In this document: in pieces, positions 33,640 to 45,748 of the stretch
Numbering within the stretch: the stretch's first letter is position 1
Layout: each line of letters begins with the position of its first letter
From: Isoetes taiwanensis
Taxonomy: Eukaryota; Streptophyta; Lycopodiopsida; Isoetales; Isoetaceae
NCBI GenBank assembly: GCA_021234155.1
Contig: JAJEKV010000164.1
Span: 126,001 to 190,000 of the forward strand
DNA: 64,000 nt
Reading direction: 5' to 3'
Translations under genes and position numbers: made by a program
Notes under the pieces: model-generated
What the model was told of the DNA's origin: nothing
The model's input: only the letters and a program-made list of their open reading frames with translations
Databases searched by the model: none

Positions 33640-36100
33640 GGATTCTTCCAAACGTCCTGCCCTAGCTTCCGACCCTGTATTTTTCAAGAATGCGACCATG
33701 TATCATCTCTTTTGTATGCCAGAACTTGGCATGGCTGCTACCTCATAAATGCCCCCTTTTACAGTGCAAATGTGTGGAAGTAGTAACATTACAAAGTGCA
33801 ACCATGTGGTTAGGGAATCCGTGAGATGTGCCAAATATTTTATACCTCTATGGGGCTAGAACGTTAAAATGTTAGCAATTGAACTTGAGATTATTGTGCT
33901 CACCCATGGAATGAGCACAATGCTCATAGATTGCGAGCTTCTAGCATGTCGAGGGAGTGAGGATTTAGAATGCCAACAATTCAATTGAGTTTGGCATTCA
34001 TGCGCATATTTTAGTATCAAAATATCAAAATTTGGATCTAGAATTTTTGTCCATGAGTGCATGAAGTATAGAATATATAGAACGTTGGATATCTCTTTGT
34101 TCTATATGTTCATTTAGAGCATTCAATGTCCTTCACGTTTTAGTAATGTCAATTATTCGATATTGGTACCAATTTGCCATTACAAAATAATGCAATCACA
34201 TAAAAAAGGCTATAAACCCTAGTCATCATCTATGGCAATATATAACTTTCTATTCTATTCTACATTAGCAAGTTTCATTCTTAAGATCAACTTATGCAAA
34301 AGATTATCAACTTACCAAGTTTTTTGAAGAAAGGTTCGCTTCTACCATGGGAACTGTAAAAAGCCCTCCTTAAATAGTAAATCCCGTGATGCAAAATTCC
34401 TTCCTCTTCTGACACAAAAAATTTATGCCTGACCTTGGATCTTTTGTAAATTCCACAACTTCTAAGTAATTGCCAAATAACCTCGAAAAACTATGAAGAG
34501 ATGTCCTGAACACAAGAGCCCAAATGATTTCCCTATCCAAGCCAGGCTTTTGGATCATCAAAGATGCCATTGCCAAATCCGTGAAAGCAAGACTTGAAGA
34601 TAAGGGTGTTGCCCTCACCTTAATTTGTTGTGGTCATAAGACAATGGTTAATTGCTTCGAGACATTGCCAAGGCCGCTATTTTACCTCTGCAAAAAAAAA
34701 TGAAGAAAGACAGACCACTTAGTTAACAAAACCGTGAAGCTGCTCGCATCCAGCAAGTAGGAATTTTGTATTTTTTGTCCTCAAATTACAACCTTATCAC
34801 GGAAACCAAATATCCGGATCCCGCTCGCTATGTGAATTACCGGCATGTGAGAAGTGCTTTGTCGGGCCTGCCTGAGAAAAGGGCCCAAGTTTCCTCCATC
34901 TCAAACGGTTGCAAATGTTACTAATCGGGATGCATGATCTCCCAGTGAATGCTCTGCGGCAACAGCTTGACAAGGATTTGAACGCTCTGGGCATATACTT
35001 AGTCATTCTTTATTCCTTGGCCGTTTTTCCTTTGTTTATTGGGCTCGTGCATCCGGTTCAGACTTTGCCTACGAAGCAACCACAGTTTCGATTTTGCACG
35101 CGGGGTCGTGCACTTGAGACTTGCGGTTTATTTTAGGTATGACAAAGTTACTTGCAAAATGAAAGCCTTGCCCAAAATGTAAGCGGCCAATTGAAAAGAA
35201 TCAAGGATCTTCAATTTCTTGAATCTTTCATTCTTTGCATAATCTAAGACTTTTGTTTTCCTTTTCCAGTTAATATCGCAGAGTAGAGAGCACAATTAGA
35301 AGGATGCACTGTATTCCGGGCGATGGAAGCTCTGCTCAGTTTGATCTAAGTGTACCCCCTGTTTATTGAAAAGAAGCTCTAGATGCCCAAATTTCTTTAT
35401 TATGCATGATGTGTGACTGTGGAGCATCCTGGCTATGGATTCATCGTGCTGCCCAGGCTTGGAATCGATCATTCTTCTTGCTCCTATGGATAGGCCGGTT
35501 TGGGGTTTCTAGGAATTTACATCTTCTCCGAGAAGTAAGTTCTTATCACGATCGCTTTAAACGCCATAGCCCTCCTCCGGTTTGGAGCCGGAAGGGAGCC
35601 ATTAATCAGGATACTTTCTGGCGTTTTGATTTTGTTCACCGTAGAAGGAGATCAGCCCCAATTTGAGAGCAAAAGTTGCTAAAGCAAATCCGGATACTGA
35701 ACGAAAAATCATAAGAAAACATGGGATTTTTATGCTGTGGGCATAGATTAAAAAACTTAGGCCAATCCGTGGGTATGCTCTGAATATCAAATTGAGCGAT
35801 CTGCAAACTTGGATGATAGAAGGAATGTTAATTGGTGCGTCGAAGCTACAGTCTAGGCTGAAACACAACACGTAGACGATTGACATGAACACTGGGATAT
35901 TCCAGACCTTAATTTTATGTACGGAAGCCAATCTAGAGGAGATTGGGCAATCGACAGCAGCCGGAGGACGAGAATACTGTCCAATGATTACCAGAGCTGA
36001 GGGAATATTACTTCATAAATGAAGAAGCTGATGACGTCACGAATAGTTATTGGTTAGTTATTGGTTTGATATTGGTTCATTCAAGCCGAAGGAATGTTGG
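33640..36100. other. Intergenic, nothing recognised
   Basis: Short open frames exist (for example minus 34370-34618 and plus 35406-35666), but I recognise no domain, exon structure or repeat ends. Confidence 0.45.
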
Positions 36101-36109
36101 TGTATACAG

Positions 36110-36195
36110 GAAAGGCAATTTACATGCCTTTCTCGGCATGTCAACAGGGCTCCGCCTGCTGATTATGCCGGAAAGGCATGTAAATTCTGCCTTTC
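36110..36195. ncRNA. Near-perfect 86-nt hairpin, miRNA-precursor-like or fold-back element
   Basis: Arms 36110-36148 and 36155-36195 are almost fully complementary around a 6-nt loop. The outer part pairs GAAAGGCA and, after a 2-nt bulge, ATTTACATGCCTTTC without mismatch. The inner part pairs CGGCAT and CAGG with a few mismatches. The shape fits a plant pre-miRNA or a very small inverted-repeat element. Expression cannot be judged. Confidence 0.5.
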
Positions 36196-36619
36196 TTGTA
36201 ACGTGGAAAACGATAAAGAAGCATTCTCGGCAAGTGAAAACTCGGAATCTTTGGGTAGATCCTTGGAATGCATGGTAAAAAGTCTCTAATGCTTGGGTAA
36301 ATCGTGAGGATCTTTGGTAGAAATGCCGGAACAGTAGTTCTTTGGTTAAATCCACGAGAACAAAAACAGAACAAAAAAATTTCAGTAACATTCTTGGATT
36401 TGAAACATGCCACGTGGCGCGGCGCTATTAGAGGATAAAGCAGAATGCTTCTTAACTGTCTTTTACGTATACAGAAACACAACACGTGTCGGCATGAAAA
36501 TCAATTGCAACGAAATTAGATCAAACAAAATATGAAATGAAAAAAATGTAACTGCATTATATATGAGTGATTATTATCCCTAAGAGGGTCAAAACTTTAT
36601 ATTACAAGACAAGATATTT

Positions 36620-36645
36620 TTCGCGGCGGCCAAGGCCGCCGCGAA
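36620..36645. repeat. GC-rich perfect inverted repeat
   Basis: TTCGCGGCGGCC, AA, then GGCCGCCGCGAA: 12-bp arms around two bases in AT-rich DNA. A related shorter motif (GCGCGCCAAGGCGCCGC) is at 33281-33297. Confidence 0.7.
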
Positions 36646-37345
36646 CATTTCTCTTTACCGACTTGGTGTCAGTCGAAGCCCAAGTAATATGAAGGGCATT
36701 AAAAAAATAATTTTTTTTTCACTAAACAATTCATTGATTAGTCATGTTAACTAGTCCAATAGCTAAAAGGCAAGAACATTTAAATCCCTAAGATCTATTT
36801 CCTTGATAATGTGATACCAAAGTGACATGAAATGAATGTTTCTATTGGAGAACTCTCAAATGACATGCATTATCTGTAAGTTGTGAATTTAAACCAAAGA
36901 GCTGCAATTTTATGTACTTTTTTGAAAATGCATAGAGCTTGCTCATCGCTTCTAGCAAATCACGCCAACATTATAAGTTCATGGATTGAATGGCCTTATT
37001 CTTAGGCAATGCTGTGTTTTGGGTCCAGAATACATGTAGCTTTAAGGAAGAAAGTTGTAGGCAGAATACACGATAATAAAATAGGTATCAGCAGTTGCTT
37101 AGAGAATGCTAATTTTGCCTTTGGTTCATAAACCATGTGCCCCCATATCATTCTAAGTTCTAATTTTGTACGTACGCGGATCTTACCCTTTGGGTTCTAT
37201 GCAATTCCCATAATAAATTAGTCTCGAGATGTACCAAGCCTTGCAAGCCAAGATTTACCATTGTTTGCGTTATAGCATTTTCATTTCGTATTAAATTTTG
37301 TAACCAATTTTCCATATTTTACAGAGATGCCTCAAAAGGTCAATT
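36646..37345. other. Intergenic, downstream of the DUF4336 gene
   Basis: This probably includes the 3' UTR of the minus-strand gene. No other feature is seen. Confidence 0.45.
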
Positions 37346-38525
37346 TCATAGTTTCCTGTTCGAAGCAGTCTTTTTTACAGCGCCAACCAAAACGAGAAAA
37401 CCATCAAGTGAGAAGAGGGTTTTCATATCATCAGCTGAAAAGATAGAACCTGCTCTTTCCCAGATGATAGAGAAAAATTCAAACAATATTGGTTTTTGAT
37501 CTTCTTCTTGTAGCAATTCCTTGATGAAGCCAAATATGGCTTCAAAGTCTCGGGGCGAAGCAGAGATGGGTGCTACAAAATGTACAGGAATAATTTGCTT
37601 GAATCGCCAGTTCTTTTCAATACTATCAATCCAGGACTTAAACCTGTGGAAAAAGCAAGAATAAATTTCTATTACAACAGAAGAGCCACATAGAGTAGTG
37701 TGCAGACCTGCTTTGACTTAAGCAGAGAACAATATGCCAATTCCAAGATCCTATGGTCACTTATTCACTAGGACAAAATCTAACAAATGAGAAATATTTG
37801 CCATGTGTCATAGACGAGCGTTTGTTTACTACGTAACTAGTCCTATATCCACAGGTTGATAGAAAAAGCCTTTGCAGGTCAACAAAACTTTCCGTCTGTT
37901 GTGTTTACAAACTTCCCATTCTTGTAGAGAGAAACACAAAAGAGATAATCCCATGTCGAGTCACACTAGTGTCTTTATACCAAATTAGAGTATGACTTGT
38001 TAATCATTTTGTTTATGAGAATAGAATAGAATATGATTTTATCGTCCACGGAGACCAACTGGCCTAATCATGATGGGAATGACTTGTTAATCATTTTGCT
38101 AATGAGAAGAACATGATGGGAATGAAAAGTATGTTTACATTATGCATATAGGAGGAGGCCCCTGAAACTTATTATCCATTTTCGGGAACAATTTGTGGCA
38201 TGAAAAACCCTTTACCAACAGCTGACATTCTAGGTATTGAAGCAGAGCAGAAAAGGTTGAAAGGTTGACAAAAGCGACAATGATCGTGGAGAAACCAACC
38301 TTTGCGATTTTAGGACCGGCATTCTGACTATATGCCCAAAACGTTTCTTCAGTGCAGCTTCAAATTCTTTTCGATCCTGCATTCAAATCACATAGAAACT
38401 TTTTAATGGAATGGCATGCAAAGAAAACTATGTAGGTATTGATATCAGAGTACCTTTCCTTCATATAGGTTATAAAACATCAGCATAACATATCCAGGGT
38501 AGGGTGCATTCTTGTCAAGGTTACC
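37346..38525 (-). CDS. DUF4336 family protein, last three exons
   Basis: Three minus-strand exons join in frame: 38525-38454, 38376-38300 and 37643-37346 (stop TGA at 37348-37346). They have proper AG acceptors and GT donors (GTACTC, GTTGGT). Together they give about 148 residues: NLDKNAPYPGYVMLMFYNLY, then RFGHIVRMPVLKSQR, then WIDSIEKNWRFKQIIPVHF and APISASPRDFEAIFGFI. The W-DSI-W-FK-IIP-HF-AP pattern is typical of the C-terminal part of plant DUF4336 proteins, a metallo-hydrolase-like fold of unknown activity, often plastid-targeted. The C-terminal tail after AFGFI is unusual and its fit to the family is uncertain. Earlier exons should lie to the right but I could not find them up to 39 kb, so the gene may be long, displaced or broken. 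Confidence 0.68.
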
Positions 38526-39930
38526 CTAAACCAAAAAAAACCAATTTACTATGCATTTTGAGGTTTGAAATATACTTCACAAGAGACAAAGCATGATATT
38601 AGCAAGGAGGTAATAAACTCAATGTACCAGATGATTAACACGCTAAAGAACGTTGCCAGTACATCAAGCGAATATGGATTAGTCTCAGCACCTGCATTTT
38701 AACTGTTCCATCAATGCATAGGAGACACGCGCAAAAAACATACAATAAACAGAAACTAGAAAAACTTTCAGGCACTGCAGGCCTTAGTTGCAAAAATGTA
38801 GCAAGAGCTAGCAGAACATACTGTAATGTGCCATGGTCTCGAAAGCTATCCCCAATAATGGTCTCGAAATACATTATCCCAATAGCTGCTTTTTTTCATT
38901 CAATAGCGTAACATCTTGTAATGTGCCATGGTGCGGAGAGCTATTTCCAATAATGGTCCGGTACATTACCAATATTTTATATTTACTATTTACACATTAT
39001 CTGATTACCAATATTTTATATTTACTATTTACACATTATCCGATTATCTCATCATAAGACAAACGCTTACTAATCCGAAAGTCCTAGGCATTAAATGCAG
39101 CTCAATTTCTCAGCCTAGGACCAAAAGCATCTTTGATTTGCCATAGCCAAGCCAAGAAGAGGATCATAGATATTCCGGATCTAATGCCAATACTACTTTT
39201 GAATATCTAGCCCGCTAACAAGGTTCCAATATTGTAGGTCTATAGGTTGGGTTTAAAGATACACACAAGTTTTGTGCCCATTGGACTTGGCATTAAATCC
39301 AAGATAGAGTCACCATTGTCCATGTTCCCTATGTCCTTATGTTGTGTTAAAAGCGTGACATAGTTCAATGAGGTCGATAAGTTCCATAGGCCTTTATGTA
39401 TAGCACAAGGACAAAGCTTAATAGATCTTAGATATTGTTTGAGGGTGCTCAAAAAGGTGGGATTGCATTTTTGCCTCGAAAGTTGCACCAATTTTTGGAA
39501 TTACGCCAGAAATGATCCAGCCAAATAGATTGAGTGCATTCAATACCAAGATATAAGTCATTGAAATAAGGAAGAGTTAGCATTCCTCTGCCATAGCTAA
39601 ATAATGTGAGCCGCAGATTCATCACGCTTACAATATATCAAAAAGTTCTCTCATATTTGTCATCTAAGAAGAACATTTATGTAATAATCGAAAAAGATTA
39701 GCTAATACTTAATGATTATACCAATCGACTTTGTATTGACTTTTATCGCGGGGAAATGGATGCTTGATAACAATTTGGCATCTGGTGACCGGATTGTTCC
39801 CGTGGATCTGTATATCTACATGTCATTTTCTACATTTAAATTTACATGATCTATTATGTGCTAACTCCCTTATTATTTCACGCTAGCAAAGAATAACGTT
39901 AGCAACAACAATGAAGTGCTTGCATGCAAA
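38526..39930. other. Non-coding stretch with short tandem duplications
   Basis: A segment beginning TGTAATGTGCCATGGT occurs near 38821 and again near 38918. A 39-bp unit (ATTACCAATATTTTATATTT...) is doubled at 38965-39041. If the DUF4336 gene is complete, this would be its intron. Nothing else is recognised. Confidence 0.5.
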
Positions 39931-41800
39931 ACCCATTAATTAGATAATTTTTAGATTATATATCATTTATAATTGAAATGACAAGAAAGTAGATTTTAGG
40001 AAGCACGCTTATGAAGATCTGGATAGCTTGCTTTGCTATGGTGCTTATTATTCAAGTTTGTCTCGATTGAACATGCTCATCAAATGGTTGAGTTTAAGTT
40101 TGTAAAACCCATTAATTAGATAATTTTAGATTATATATCATTTATAATTGAAATGACAAGAAAAGTAGATTTTAGGAAGCACGCTTTGGGAAGATCGGGA
40201 TAGCTTGCTTTGCTATGGTGCTTATTATTCAAGTTTGTCTCGATTGAACATGCTCATCAAATTGAACATGCGCGATCGTGTACTCAAATCACTAGCAATA
40301 TTGGAGTTCGGCCGTGGTTGCCCTTTATCTCCTACACTCTTTGGCTTGTACATTGATCAATTGGAAGAATGGCTTGATAATCATGGCGGCGAGGAGGTCC
40401 ACATTTGGCACACTATATCATTAGGCAACTTATGTATCTTTGATGATGTTTCACTTCATTCACATAATCATTTGCTAGTATGCAAAGAACATTTACATGC
40501 TCTCGACGGTTTACGTGGAGAACACGGGTCTCAGTTAATAAGACCGTAAGACCAAGCTTTTGGTAGTTCAATCTTCGTCACAATGTCCCCCCCTATGCAC
40601 TATGATAGCCAGCTGGGTTGAAGTTGTAGATAGCTACAAGTATCTTGGTGTAGAATGCAGAAGAACACACTTTGGGAACGATTAGTATTACCAAGCGGGT
40701 GGTCTTTGGATGGAGAGCACTCTATGCAATGCAAAACAATTGTTTTTAACATGAGAAATTCATGATTAGCCCACGGAAAAGCCCACTTGTTTAGGGCTTT
40801 GGTAGAGCCTCATTTTCTTGTATGGTTCAAGTGTAGGGGCACGCCATTAGTGCTAGTGCTTGGGAGAGCTTGGGCGGTGCAAAAGTCCTTTCTCACTTAC
40901 GGCCTTTGAGTTAAAACAACGATTGCCCTATGCTATTCTTTTTTACAAGAGGCGTTTTTGGCCTCTTCAACATTCTCCTCGCCATGAAAGCCCATCTCCA
41001 CTATATACGCAAGGTGCACCACATGGATGATGTTAGGTATCCCATTCTTGCACTTGCCATGGCTTTGAATCTCCTCGGCGTTTGAAACGATGTTGGAAAG
41101 AGCATTGCACTACATGGTTTTGCCCGTTGGGGTGCACCGTGAAATCCTTTGATGCTTGCCGGGCCTAGATCTCGAGCTTTTGCAACAATATCTTAATGGT
41201 CGTTTTTCTCAAAAGATATGGGGCCTTGTTACTTTGGCCCAAGTGAAAACCGGTCATTATCATGCACACATAAATTCCACTTTGGCACCTGGGCCCCAAG
41301 CTTATTTGCTTGCTTCATTGTCCAGAAACAAGCTTGTAGCTATTGCATCAATTCGCACGGGGTCCCACAAATTACAGTTGAGACGGTAGATGGGAGCGGC
41401 CGCAATTGCCGAAGAAGACTATGTGCTGTTGCCGCTGGGTTATTGAAGATGAAAGCCATACTCTTTTGAGTTGCCCGCTTTTGAGATAGTCCGAATCATT
41501 TTTCGACCTTAGCATTCCATTCCACGCCCACAACTTCTCACCACCATCATCATGACTTTGGCATTATACATACTTTGAGGTTCTAGATAAACGCCGCAAT
41601 TATTGAGCCCCTCAGTAGTCATTATCTAAGCTTGTCTAGTATCATCATTACTGCAAAGGTTTTTCCCTTGAAAACCTTTCTCGAAAGGGGGGTTTTTAAT
41701 CCTAGTAGTAATGATTGTACTAGCCCATTGTATGGGTCCCATGACCTATTGGTCTCCTCGTGGATTAAAAACTATTCTATTCTATTCTATTCTATAAGCG
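39925..41800 (+). mobile_element. LINE C, badly decayed, pentanucleotide tail
   Basis: Recognisable pieces in order are RT (GCPLSPTLFGLYIDQLEEWL near 40315, IFDDV near 40440), YKYLGVEC near 40640, RTGSHKLQL near 41360 and CCRW-EDESHTLLSCP near 41430. The 3' end reads CTCCTCGTGGATTAAAAAC followed by (TATTC)n at 41773-41795. The family is the same as LINE A by protein motifs. An internal duplication of about 150 bp lies at its left (about 39925-40083 and 40100-40258), and the 5' limit is uncertain. Confidence 0.78.
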
Positions 41801-42655
41801 GTTGGGCTTCAATTTTCTAGATTGCTCCACATTATCTTTTAACCATGGTTTTCTTTTTTCAATTGCCAAATCATTATCTATGTTATATGCAGCCCTTATG
41901 TTTTAGTTTTCTACAAACCGTAAGTACTTCATCAAGCTTTACTCAAAGGAGTGAATGCAAATACTAGGCTTGAGAATTCTACCTATTTGTTTGAGTGTGA
42001 TCGCTCAAAGTAATGCTCTATGGATTTTGTTAGCCGCAATTCAACTTGCAAAGGGAGCATTCCCAATTTCTGCCCAATTTTCTTCAAACAATTAGTGCAT
42101 CATCACATAGAAGTAAGAACATAGAAGTCAAGATTGGACATTATATTTTATGATTATGACCGCCATATTATTATGGTGTGGTCCCAACTTCAAAATAATA
42201 CTACTTCTAAAGCACAACATAACGGCATCATCTAGATAAAGTCATCATCTATGTACTAATGACAAATATCAACATAAACATCGCTGCTAAGTTTAGCAAA
42301 CGTTGGAGTCCTTTCGCTTTTATTTTAAAAAATCTCTGGCATTATTCCATCTTATAAAGCATCAACTTCATATTTAAAGTTCACTACATATAAGCGGAAC
42401 CATCTCCCGAAGATTAGCTTATATTAGAGCATCACTTCAAATTTACATGTAGCCCAAACTTCTCTCTCGATATTCTTATAAATGTTAGCTAATACATAAT
42501 CTATATGGTAAATTCTAACTGAATGATATCCCACTTTTCAATATCTAATTTGTTGATTTTGTCGAGCAACACTCAACCAAATGACTTGCATTAACATATA
42601 TCAGTACTCATGCTTTTAACGCCGCACCGCCACTAGTAGTATATTATAGTTTTAG
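41801..42655. other. Intergenic, nothing recognised
   Basis: It is AT-rich with no domain or repeat ends seen. Confidence 0.5.
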
Positions 42656-42975
42656 ATCAAGATGGACTGCATTATGGTTGGAATAGATTGTGGTTTTGGA
42701 TTACATTGTGGTTTCAATTCCATTGGTTTGGATTGTATTAGTTAGATTAGACTGTGGTTCAAGTCATATTGTGATTCATTGCATTGTGGTTTAAACTTGG
42801 TTGTGGTTGTGGATCACATTGTGGTTCTAGATTATGGTTTTGATTAGATTGTGGTTTTGGATTGGAATGTGGTTTCTGGTTTCAATTTGCTTCTGGTTGT
42901 GGTTGTGGATTACATTGTGGGTCTAGGGTTTGATGGATTGTGGTTTTAGGTTAGATTGTAATTTTAAGGTTTCTA
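42656..42975. repeat. TGTGGTT-rich degenerate minisatellite
   Basis: GATTGTGGTTTTGGATTACATTG-type motifs recur about every 12-25 bp, with ATTGTGGTT present more than ten times. The strand is strongly G+T rich. It borders the start of the transposase-like gene. Confidence 0.75.
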
Positions 42976-43069
42976 ATGGATATTGTTTTATTTTGTGGTT
43001 TGGAATTTCATTATTATAGTTTGAGGTTCATGTTTTATGGTTTGGGGTTTGAGATTGATAATCAACTAT

Positions 43070-44450
43070 TGTTTTGTTCTTATATGCAACTCTATAAAGA
43101 AGCTTTCAAAGCAAAACATCCAAATGTCAAAGTTGGAGCTTCAGCTTTCCAAAATTTGAAGCCGTGGTTTGTAGTGAAGCTAGCAGAGTATAACACTTGT
43201 TGTTGCATACATCATGTCAGGTTACAAATGCTGCTGGATGGTTTAACTAAATTCAGGAAGAAGCACTCAAAGTCATGTACTTGTGAGTGCAAGATTTTTA
43301 TAGACATCGGATCTTTGGAAATGTATTGTTTGGGCTGGGTGAGATTGATGAATTCTATAGTAAGGATTGCCTTCACGGCACTTGTAGTGAGTGTGGGATA
43401 AAGAACTTTGCAATCTGCCCCGAGGAAATTAGAGAGTGAAGAGGTTGTAAAATGGGAGTACATCGACTATGAACATGGAGGTGTGGATAAACGTGGAGGG
43501 CCTAAGAAAGTTTGAAACACCAATACAAAGAGACCACACCAGCCCGTGCTATGTAAGCAAACTCAAAGACGTTGGAAAAATTTCCCCTCACAATTTCAAA
43601 TACAAATGGCAAGATAAATTTTAGTGGAAATGCTCGACGATAATCTCCTTCAGATGTCATAGTGTCATGGTGGATTTTCTATGGAAAATTGAGAGAACAC
43701 AAAGCAATCTCAATCGGACAAGCGTGCAAGTGTGACCATTCTTGTCCACATTACTTATCATGTATCGAGAATGGTGAAGTAGTAAAAAAACACATTATTA
43801 CATATCGATAACCGTAAACATGATACCTTATTAGCGTGCGGCTTATTGCTTTAATATGCACTTCAATTATATGGAAGAGTTGTGGACTCAAAACCACGTG
43901 GGGCACCGGGTTTTTTTACAAAGGCCATTTTATTTTATTGCTAGATACTCATATCAGACTCTAATTCATATAATGTGGAATTACTTTGGTTCAAACTACG
44001 GAAAGGGAGAACATGATGGCAAGGCTGCTGAATTAAAGAGATGGATCAGAATGGTCCAACTCCTATATCCTGATACTAAGATAGAGAATGCACATGATAT
44101 TGTGGAGGCTGCCAAGGAGTTGTTTTCTGGTACAGTTTCTTCTAAAAAGGAACCAAAAATAAAAAAGAAAGATATTAAAGGATTTTTTTTGGGAAGTTAA
44201 AGCAGGAGAAGTCGATAGGCGTAAGGAATGGGGAGCACATACGATTGAAGGATACTCAAAAATTCATAGTGTACGGCATTCGGCCTTGGGATCAACAACT
44301 CAATTACAGGTTCGAAGATTCTCATGTTTTTGTAGTTTTTGTTTAGATGAATATTGGGATAGATGCGAGAATATGGCATATGTGAATAATTGGGAACTGG
44401 TGGAAATTGAACATGCTTCTTCATCTATTTGTGATGCAATTGAGGTTAGG
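43070..44450 (+). pseudogene. Transposase-like protein of an unclassified family, broken
   Basis: Pieces in order: AFKAKHPNVKVGASAFQNLK with NTCCCIHHVRLQMLLDGL, then GTCSECGIKNFAICPEE, then TQNHVGHR...FYFIARYS, WNYFGSNYGKGEHDGKAAEL and LRRFSCFC-like C-terminal Cys clusters (about 44305-44400). Proteins with this order (HP-V-S-F, CCC-H, then HGKG-DG near a conserved Trp) are, from memory, frequent transposon-like proteins in non-seed plants and some animals. A DDE-type fold is plausible but not shown. At least three frameshifts or stops interrupt it. The C-terminus is cut by Copia D. Confidence 0.55.
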
Positions 44451-44452
44451 AA

Positions 44453-44671
44453 GTCCGGTTTCGGCAACAGATGTCGGGCTCAACAAATCTGGCCCACAAA
44501 CGACGACGTGAGCTCTATTCCTATTTCAAAAAAACTTCGCTCTCTTCACGCGTTATAATTTTAGTCTGCTTTTCCCTTTTTATTATTTTCTTCCATGCAA
44601 AACCTATATGTAAACGCTAACCAGGTGTCATTTGGGTCAAAATGCCACTACTTAGGCATGTAATTCCAACA
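44453..44671 (-). repeat. Copia D 3' LTR, partial (219 bp)
   Basis: It matches the right half of 48938-49430 from CCGGTTTCGGCAACAGATG to ATTCCAACA. The minus strand has GAGGGGGAGAT (polypurine tract, 44672-44682) just before it. Confidence 0.88.
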
Positions 44672-44686
44672 ATCTCCCCCTCATGC

Positions 44687-45429
44687 CTAAGTGGTGATGG
44701 TTCCAACATCTTCTATTCCTAAATCCCTTTGAAATACTTTAAATTTAGATTCCGACAAAGCTTTTGTAAGAATGTCAGCATACTGTACCTCAATAGGTCT
44801 ATACAAGACATTTATTTCTCCATTCTTTACTTGATCACGTATAAAGTGATTATGTAGCTCAATATGCTTTGTTCTTTCATGTAAGACTGGATTCTTAATC
44901 ATGGCAATACAACTTGTACTATCACAATATAATGGTGTTGGCCCCTTTTGAATAATTCCTAACTCTGCTAGAAGTCGTCTAAGCCAGACAATTTCTCTAG
45001 ATGCAAGAGACACTGCTGCATATTCAGCTTCTGCTGTAGAAAGAGCAATAGAGGGTTGTTTCTTACTTTTCCAAGAAATAGCAGACCCTCCTAGCATGCA
45101 GGCATATCCTGACCTTGATCTGCGAGTGTCCTGATCACCTCCCCAATCTGCATCACGCAAAGCCTTCAAGGCAATAGACTTTGCAATCTTATACCATGTT
45201 TACGTCTGAATACAAGACCATAGTCCTGAGTGCCTTTCAGAAACCTTAAAATATGTTTTGCGCATTTCCAGTGACCTTCACCAAAATTATTTAGAAATTG
45301 GCTTAACACATTTACTCCATATGAAATATCAGGACGTTTACAATTTGATACATATTGAAGACATCCAATAAGCTCTCTATAAGGTCGATTCATCATGATA
45401 TGCTCTTCTTTGTTTTGTTTTGAGGACAC
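44687..45429 (-). pseudogene. Copia D RNase H and RT end
   Basis: RNase H is open for 160 codons: WGGDQDTRRSRSGYACMLGG, STAEAEYAAVSLASREIVWL, LYCDSTSCIAMIKNPVLHER, YADILTKALSESKF. The preceding RT end (RELIGCLQYVSNCKRPDISY) is in another frame. This part is much better preserved than the rest of the element. Confidence 0.88.
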
Positions 45430-45748
45430 ATCTCGAAGCTAATTCTTGCCCAGTTGCTACTTTGGAGTACTTACTGGTGTTTACACTCTATCATTCCAAA
45501 TCTTTTAAGCATGCCTAGAATATTTCGCTTTTTGAGTAATAGCTATAAATCCTTCTCTTTATCTCCTCAGAGATTTCCATACCTAATAACCCAAAGCTCC
45601 CCAAATCCGGTCATTTGAAATCTTTTCTTTTGGAATATCTTTGCAATAATTTAAGCAACCAATATCATTAGCAGCCATTACGCACACATAAACCGCAATT
45701 ATGCAAAGTATTCATCTTCCCTATAGGTATAGACATTTTCGTCCATAT

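Noticed and set aside
34370-34618. 82-codon minus-strand frame with a protein-like look (LEVVEFTKDPRSGINFLC)
   Set aside because: No family recognised and no neighbouring exons or element ends; too short to support.
35406-35666. 86-codon plus-strand frame
   Set aside because: No motif, no splice or codon evidence.
38590-38700. Earlier DUF4336 exon (TACTGGCAACGTTC region)
   Set aside because: Similarity to a WQR motif is too short, and frame and splice sites do not join to the exon at 38525.
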